A stretch of 12,357 nucleotides of DNA, from NCBI GenBank assembly GCA_004151065.3, contig NWUY0300011548.1, forward strand, positions 79,058-91,414, read 5' to 3'. The translations under genes were made by a program, and so were the position numbers. Within the stretch, counting starts at the first letter, position 1. Each line of letters starts with the position of its first letter. Shown piece after piece: positions 8,948 through 12,357 of this stretch. The notes beneath the pieces were generated by a model. That model saw only the letters and a list, made by a program, of their open reading frames with translations. It was not told the DNA's origin and searched no databases. This stretch comes from Larix sibirica. Taxonomy: Eukaryota; Streptophyta; Pinopsida; Pinales; Pinaceae.

Positions 8948-9152
8948 TGCAATGTCCCCACATCTCTCGATTGTTGGGTTGTGCTCCTTGGGAAGCAAGA
9001 AGACCTTGCGACTGGCATTGAGGAAAAGCTTAGACACCAGGCACTATATTGCAATGTCACCACGTCTCCCTCGATTACTGGTTGTGATCCTTGAGAAGCA
9101 GGAAGACATTGGCGAGTGGCATGCCCTCACCTCCTTTCTTCCTTTGTTTAGT
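8948..9152. repeat. Diverged tandem duplication of about 102 bp
   Basis: Copy 1 begins tgcaatgtccccac at 8948 and copy 2 begins tgcaatgtcaccac at 9050. Both continue with a 'tctc.cgatt..tgg.ttgtg.tccttg.gaagca.gaaga' pattern and 'ttg(g)cga.tggcatg' about 60 bp further on. Small indels put the copies in different frames, so a shared reading frame was not maintained. Short open frames exist on both strands. One plus-strand reading is leucine-rich, but it does not show a regular LRR register that I can defend. Confidence 0.75.
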
Positions 9153-9540
9153 TTTTAAAATATTAGTTTCAAATATAATGTCATGTAAACTCCCTTCTCA
9201 AAAAAAACATTAGTTCGAAACTACAACAAATAAAAGATAGAGAAACGTGTCCTATGTAGCTGTGATGATAAATACTGAGTCTTTGAAAATAATGAGTTGA
9301 ACATTTAGCCGGATTGGGAAAAACTTGGTTTTTAATGATAGTGGGACCATCATATGTAATTTTAGTGTATTTCCAAATCATATTTATTGTTGGGAAAGAT
9401 GCAATCTCAAGAAAAAGAGTCGGATCATGAATCCATTTTTAAAATATCAATGGAAAATGTTTGTTTGGATGGTCGAACAGGCATAGAGAAACCTAGTAGC
9501 AATTCTTCATTCAGTAATAGACAAAAGAAGGTCAAAGTAA
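9153..9540. other. Intergenic sequence upstream of the P450 remnant
   Basis: No gene is supported. The frame starting around 9401 (MQSQEKESDHESIFKISMEN) is open up to the P450 remnant but resembles nothing I know. Its end (RQKKVKVREKLR, then a TGA, then KWGD) may be the frame-shifted start of the P450 exon. Confidence 0.4.
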
Positions 9541-9567
9541 GAGAAAAATTAAGATGAAAATGGGGAG

Positions 9568-10331
9568 ATGTTAGATTCACTACACAAGGTGAAAGATGAA
9601 AACGGTTGGTTCTTAACAAATGAGGAGATTATTGACTTATTGGTTATGTATCTAAATGTTGGGCATGAATCCTCAGCACATTTGACCATGTGGACCATTA
9701 TTTTTCTACTAAAACATCCTGAAATCTATGAAAAATCCAAGGTGAGCACTAGCCAAATTCTTATATATTATTCTCAGGTTGGAATTCTTTGTAGTGCTAA
9801 AGCCAATAAGTGAGATTCTTTGCAGGCTCAACGGGAGAATATTGTGAAGAGAAGGACAGAGAGACAAAGTCACATGAAGTTCTTAAAGCGTTGATAAATG
9901 CATTACCTTCGGAAGGTAAGAGTCCTTCAAAATGTGTTAGCATTGAAAGGATATTTGGACTAAAGTAGGGACTAAAACCAAGCATTTTTTTTAATTTTAA
10001 TGAAGGAATCATTTGAGTGGTATTTTATGTAGATCATTGGCGAAACCCTCCAGTTAGTGAACAATTCGCCCATGGTTTTCAAAGAGGCTGCAGATGATGT
10101 TCAATTCAGTGGTATGCCACTTAGTCTTTCTCCACCCTTAGAAAATAAGGCTGGCCTACATGATATTAGATTGGGCCATATGTTTTGCAACTTGCAAATT
10201 ATTACACTAGATTACTCTTACTCCAGGTTTTATGATTCAAAGGGGTTGGACGACAAGTATGGATGAGAAATGTACACCTCGACCATTTTGTTTATCATGA
10301 TCCAATGAAGTTTGAACCATAAAGATGGAAT
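9568..10331 (+). pseudogene. CYP88A-like: CYP88A / ent-kaurenoic acid oxidase-type P450 fragment, four exons
   Basis: Four consecutive exons are recognisable: about 9568-9741, 9826-9915, 10033-10111 and 10227-10331. Their introns are 84, 117 and 115 bp, all GT-AG and in phase. Exon A has the CYP88A I-helix region (EEIIDLLVMYLNVGHESS, then TMW). Exon B matches the family residue for residue in length (AQRENIVKRRTERQ ... MHYLRK) but carries TGA and TAA at 9892-9897. Exon C holds the K-helix as GETLQ, so the ExxR arginine is lost (CAG, 10051). Exon D reads GFMIQRGW, then an extra base near 10256 shifts to VWMRNVHLDHFVYHDPMKFEP, then TAA at 10320, then RWN. The N-terminal part and the heme-cysteine exon are absent. 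Intact relatives oxidise ent-kaurenoic acid to GA12 at the ER membrane; this copy cannot. The exact 5' edge is uncertain because the frame is broken just before 9568. Confidence 0.88.
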
Positions 10332-10577
10332 GTAAATTTGACCAGGCCTTTTCTATTTGTGTGTTTTTGATAATTTCAGTCCTTTCTGCTTGAATAAATT
10401 TATATAATTTCTTGAATTTTTTATAAACAAACTATTGCATTAGAGATATCAATCTTTTCTTGATCTTGAGTACAGAGTTAGGGACATTTTCCTTCATAAG
10501 CACCATAGGTGTGGATCCATATCATATCAGAGAACTAAATTAACCTGAATAGTTTTTTTCAATATTTTTTCTACCAG
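10332..10577. other. Junction between P450 and carboxypeptidase remnants
   Basis: This AT-rich stretch of 246 bp runs from a donor-like GTAAAT after P450 exon D to the acceptor (ctaccag) of the carboxypeptidase exon. It contains no heme-binding exon of the P450 and no catalytic-serine exon of the carboxypeptidase. The break joining the two unrelated genes must therefore lie within it, probably intron to intron. I see no clear repeat or target duplication at a junction point. Confidence 0.5.
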
Positions 10578-11003
10578 GGCATTACGTTCCCAAGTTAGCT
10601 CAAGTCATCTATAGACACAACAAGGACCTTGAAAATCCAACAATTAATCTGAAGGGATATATGGTAAGCTCTTGTGTTGTTATCATAAATAAAATGTGTA
10701 TGGTATCATCAAAATAAAATGAGGGACTCTTAAAATGGATAATAGACAACCATAAATCATTTGGTCTAAGTAGTATCATATAGGAGAAAATGGGGAAATT
10801 ATACTCTTGTAGTGTGACTAATATGGGGAATAACATGGTTCTTGTAGGTGGGAAATGGAGTTACAGATGATTTCCATGATCATGTAGGGATGTTTGAATT
10901 TATGTGGTCTCATGGTCTGATATTTGAGAACACCTTCCGAATGCTCAACGTTTTCTATGCCTTTTCATCTCTGGTACATAGGAAAGAGGAATCAAATGGA
11001 TGA
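10578..11003 (+). pseudogene. Serine carboxypeptidase-like (SCPL, class II-type) fragment, two exons
   Basis: Exon 1 (10578-10663) reads (G)HYVPKLAQVIYRHNKDLENP followed by TINLKGYM. After a 184-bp GT-AG intron, exon 2 from 10848 reads VGNGVTDDFHDHVGMFEFMW, SHGLIFENTFRMLN and VFYAFSSLVHRKEESNG up to a TGA at 11001. This is the stretch just after the catalytic Ser motif (GESYAG) in S10 peptidases and SCPL acyltransferases. The Ser exon itself and the Asp and His of the triad are missing. The places where relatives have cysteines after LLN and in EECN now hold Tyr and Ser. Intact proteins are secreted or vacuolar. Faint similarity may continue to about 11085 in shifted frames. Fragment status is clear; the subclass is an inference from LKGYMVGN and TDD.H. 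Confidence 0.85.
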
Positions 11004-11550
11004 AGATGAAGAGGCTCCAATTGTTATTGATTGGAAATAGGATTGGATGAAGATGGTATCACTATAGATTTCCCTATTCTCTAGCAATCTTTTGGGCTAA
11101 GGGACATGAAAGATTACACAAACAGTCAAGACAGCAATGACATCCAACTGGCATTTGCAGAAAACAACGACATTGCACAAACAGTTTTAGAAAAGAATGG
11201 AAGTCAGGAAAGGAATCACAGTGTGCATGTGAATATAAGAAATATTGATATGGTAGAGAGATTCAGAAAAATATCAATCCATAGAGAAAAATTCAAGTAA
11301 GAGAAGAATGCAAGAGCGAGCTAAGATTAATGATATTGGGGGTATCATTATTTCATCTCTCAATTGGAAGCTTGAAAGAGTGGTTGCATGATGGAGAACA
11401 TCTTTCTTCCCCAAATGAATTTGTTGTTCCTATATTTGGCTATTCTATATTTGGGGATATATGGTCAAAGATCAATGTCTCTAGCAACTCTGGTCAATCA
11501 TAAAATAAAGGTGCTTGTAGAAAAACAAAAATTCATTTATGAATATATCA
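11004..11550. other. Intergenic sequence, one unassigned open frame
   Basis: A 64-codon plus-strand frame at 11106-11300 (MKDYTNSQDSNDIQLAFAEN and onward) is polar and shows no motif I recognise. It has no evident splice partner. Nothing else is supported in this stretch. Confidence 0.4.
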
Positions 11551-11702
11551 TGCAATTATGAAATGTCCACAAGGAAGAAGTCCAAGAATGATTTGGTATC
11601 GTTTTTATTTATCACATTGCCTATTGTGCAATTATGAAATGTCCACAAGGAAGAAGTCCAAGAATGATTTGGTATCTTTTTTATTTATCACATTGCCTAT
11701 TG
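11551..11702. repeat. 76-bp tandem duplication, one mismatch
   Basis: Copy 1 is 11551-11626 and copy 2 is 11627-11702. They match at every base except one (G at 11601 against T at 11677). The unit length is not a multiple of three, so the open frames running through both copies change frame between them. The near identity marks a recent duplication, in contrast to the old, diverged repeats elsewhere in the window. Confidence 0.95.
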
Positions 11703-12250
11703 AAATTGTCATAAAATCTATCATATGGAAATATTCAATGCAGGGAGGTTTATGGATCGAACTTGTTTCTACACGTTTGTTCAGTGCCAATCCCAAATGC
11801 CTTTTTATTTCCCTCCCCCCACACACGTAACTAGGGAATATGTTCTTAACTCCCTCCCAAATGTGAAATTTGAAGCAATTGACCCTTCCTCGCCCTCCTT
11901 TGTGTCTGTCGAACGGGTGAGTTGCGACTCATACTACTTATCCTTGGCCTTCCCTGATGCCCTTTCCTTCTCATTTGCTATTTTTATTTAATAAAAATTC
12001 ATATTCAGGAGGTTAAAGTTAGAGGAATCCTATCATTGTGGAACTGAAAGTGGATTTTCTTATTACTGAACTAGGAGTTTTAAGAATGTTACCTATTAGA
12101 GGCAAAATGGACTCATTTGTTTGGAGTTTGAGAGAATTTATCCTCATTGGGAGAAGCACCCCGAGAAGGCTGGTGGTCAGTCGAATCATGGCTAGGTGGG
12201 GGAAGGAAATAAAATGGTAGGATGACAAGCGAGACCTTAGAAGGACCTCT
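11703..12250. other. Intergenic sequence, no recognisable gene
   Basis: Open frames of 60-90 codons occur on both strands (for example 11725-11991 plus and 12019-12228 minus), but none has a motif or composition that I can tie to a family. Opposite strands are equally open at 12019-12228, which gives no support for either. I see no promoter or repeat structure here. Confidence 0.4.
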
Positions 12251-12298
12251 AGGATGGTTGTTATTCTAAGATGCCATCCTTAGAATAACAACCATCCT
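12251..12298. repeat. Perfect 20-bp inverted repeat with 8-nt loop
   Basis: The arms 12251-12270 and 12279-12298 are exact reverse complements, separated by 8 nt (atgccatc). A competing hairpin is possible, because gccatcctt at 12273-12281 pairs with aaggatggc at 12300-12308. A transcript could fold into a stable stem. It could be a small foldback element, an internal hairpin of a transposon end, or an artefact of strand switching. No flanking target duplication is obvious. Confidence 0.95.
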
Positions 12299-12357
12299 GA
12301 AGGATGGCAGGCGGGATCGGATCAGTTCCCTTTAGAGGTGATGGGGGAGCTCCTTAG

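Noticed and set aside
8322-10814. A complete CACTA element ending at the ttgtagtg near 10814
   Set aside because: The 3-bp flanks differ (GTG against TGA), similarity between the ends stops after six bases, and the right end would split the SCPL intron whose two exons clearly belong together.
2231-11003. A biosynthetic cluster of dioxygenase, P450 and SCPL acyltransferase
   Set aside because: Such combinations exist in plants, but here the P450 and SCPL are truncated and disabled, so no working pathway is encoded.
12251-12357. Helitron 3' end (hairpin followed by CTRR)
   Set aside because: The stem is longer and more AT-rich than typical, and no CTRR lies about 10-12 nt after it. The CTGA at 12297 overlaps the stem.

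Overview
The window looks like nuclear DNA of a seed plant, possibly a gymnosperm. The evidence is an AT-rich, repeat-laden background, genes split by short GT-AG introns, and plant-specific families (a DMR6-type 2-oxoglutarate dioxygenase, a CONSTANS-like B-box protein, a CYP88A-type P450 and a serine carboxypeptidase-like protein). The gymnosperm guess is inference only. One unresolved base lies at 1251.

Layout. 1-2200 is AT-rich sequence without a recognisable gene, with TA-rich microsatellite sequence at 1709-1818. 2231-4109 on the minus strand is the only apparently intact gene: a four-exon 2OG-Fe(II) dioxygenase of 353 codons with every catalytic residue in place, a TATA box about 100 bp upstream of its ATG, a degenerate minisatellite in intron 2 (2926-3226) and a diverged 169-bp tandem duplication just upstream of the promoter (4311-4648). 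4650-7220 is mostly non-coding, with several small tandem repeats and one doubtful minus-strand exon-like stretch (5481-5632).

7223-11003 holds three unrelated gene remnants, all on the plus strand. They are a CONSTANS-like B-box fragment (7223-7600, possibly to about 8245), a four-exon piece of a CYP88A/ent-kaurenoic acid oxidase-type P450 (9568-10331), and two exons of a serine carboxypeptidase-like gene (10578-11003). The P450 and carboxypeptidase pieces keep their introns, so they arose from genomic DNA rather than by retroposition. All three carry disabling changes (nonsense codons, frameshift or lost catalytic/ligand residues), many of them readable as C-to-T or G-to-A transitions. A CACTA-like terminal sequence lies at 8322 and a minus-strand coiled-coil-like remnant at 8493-8663.

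11004-12357 has no recognisable gene but contains a 76-bp tandem duplication with a single mismatch (11551-11702) and a perfect 20-bp inverted repeat with an 8-nt loop (12251-12298).

I see no operon-like or multi-gene system that works together. Only the dioxygenase looks functional; the P450 and carboxypeptidase beside it are dead fragments. The most interesting points are the cluster of co-oriented, intron-bearing gene fragments, the promoter and intron repeats of the dioxygenase, and the two sharp repeat structures near the right end.
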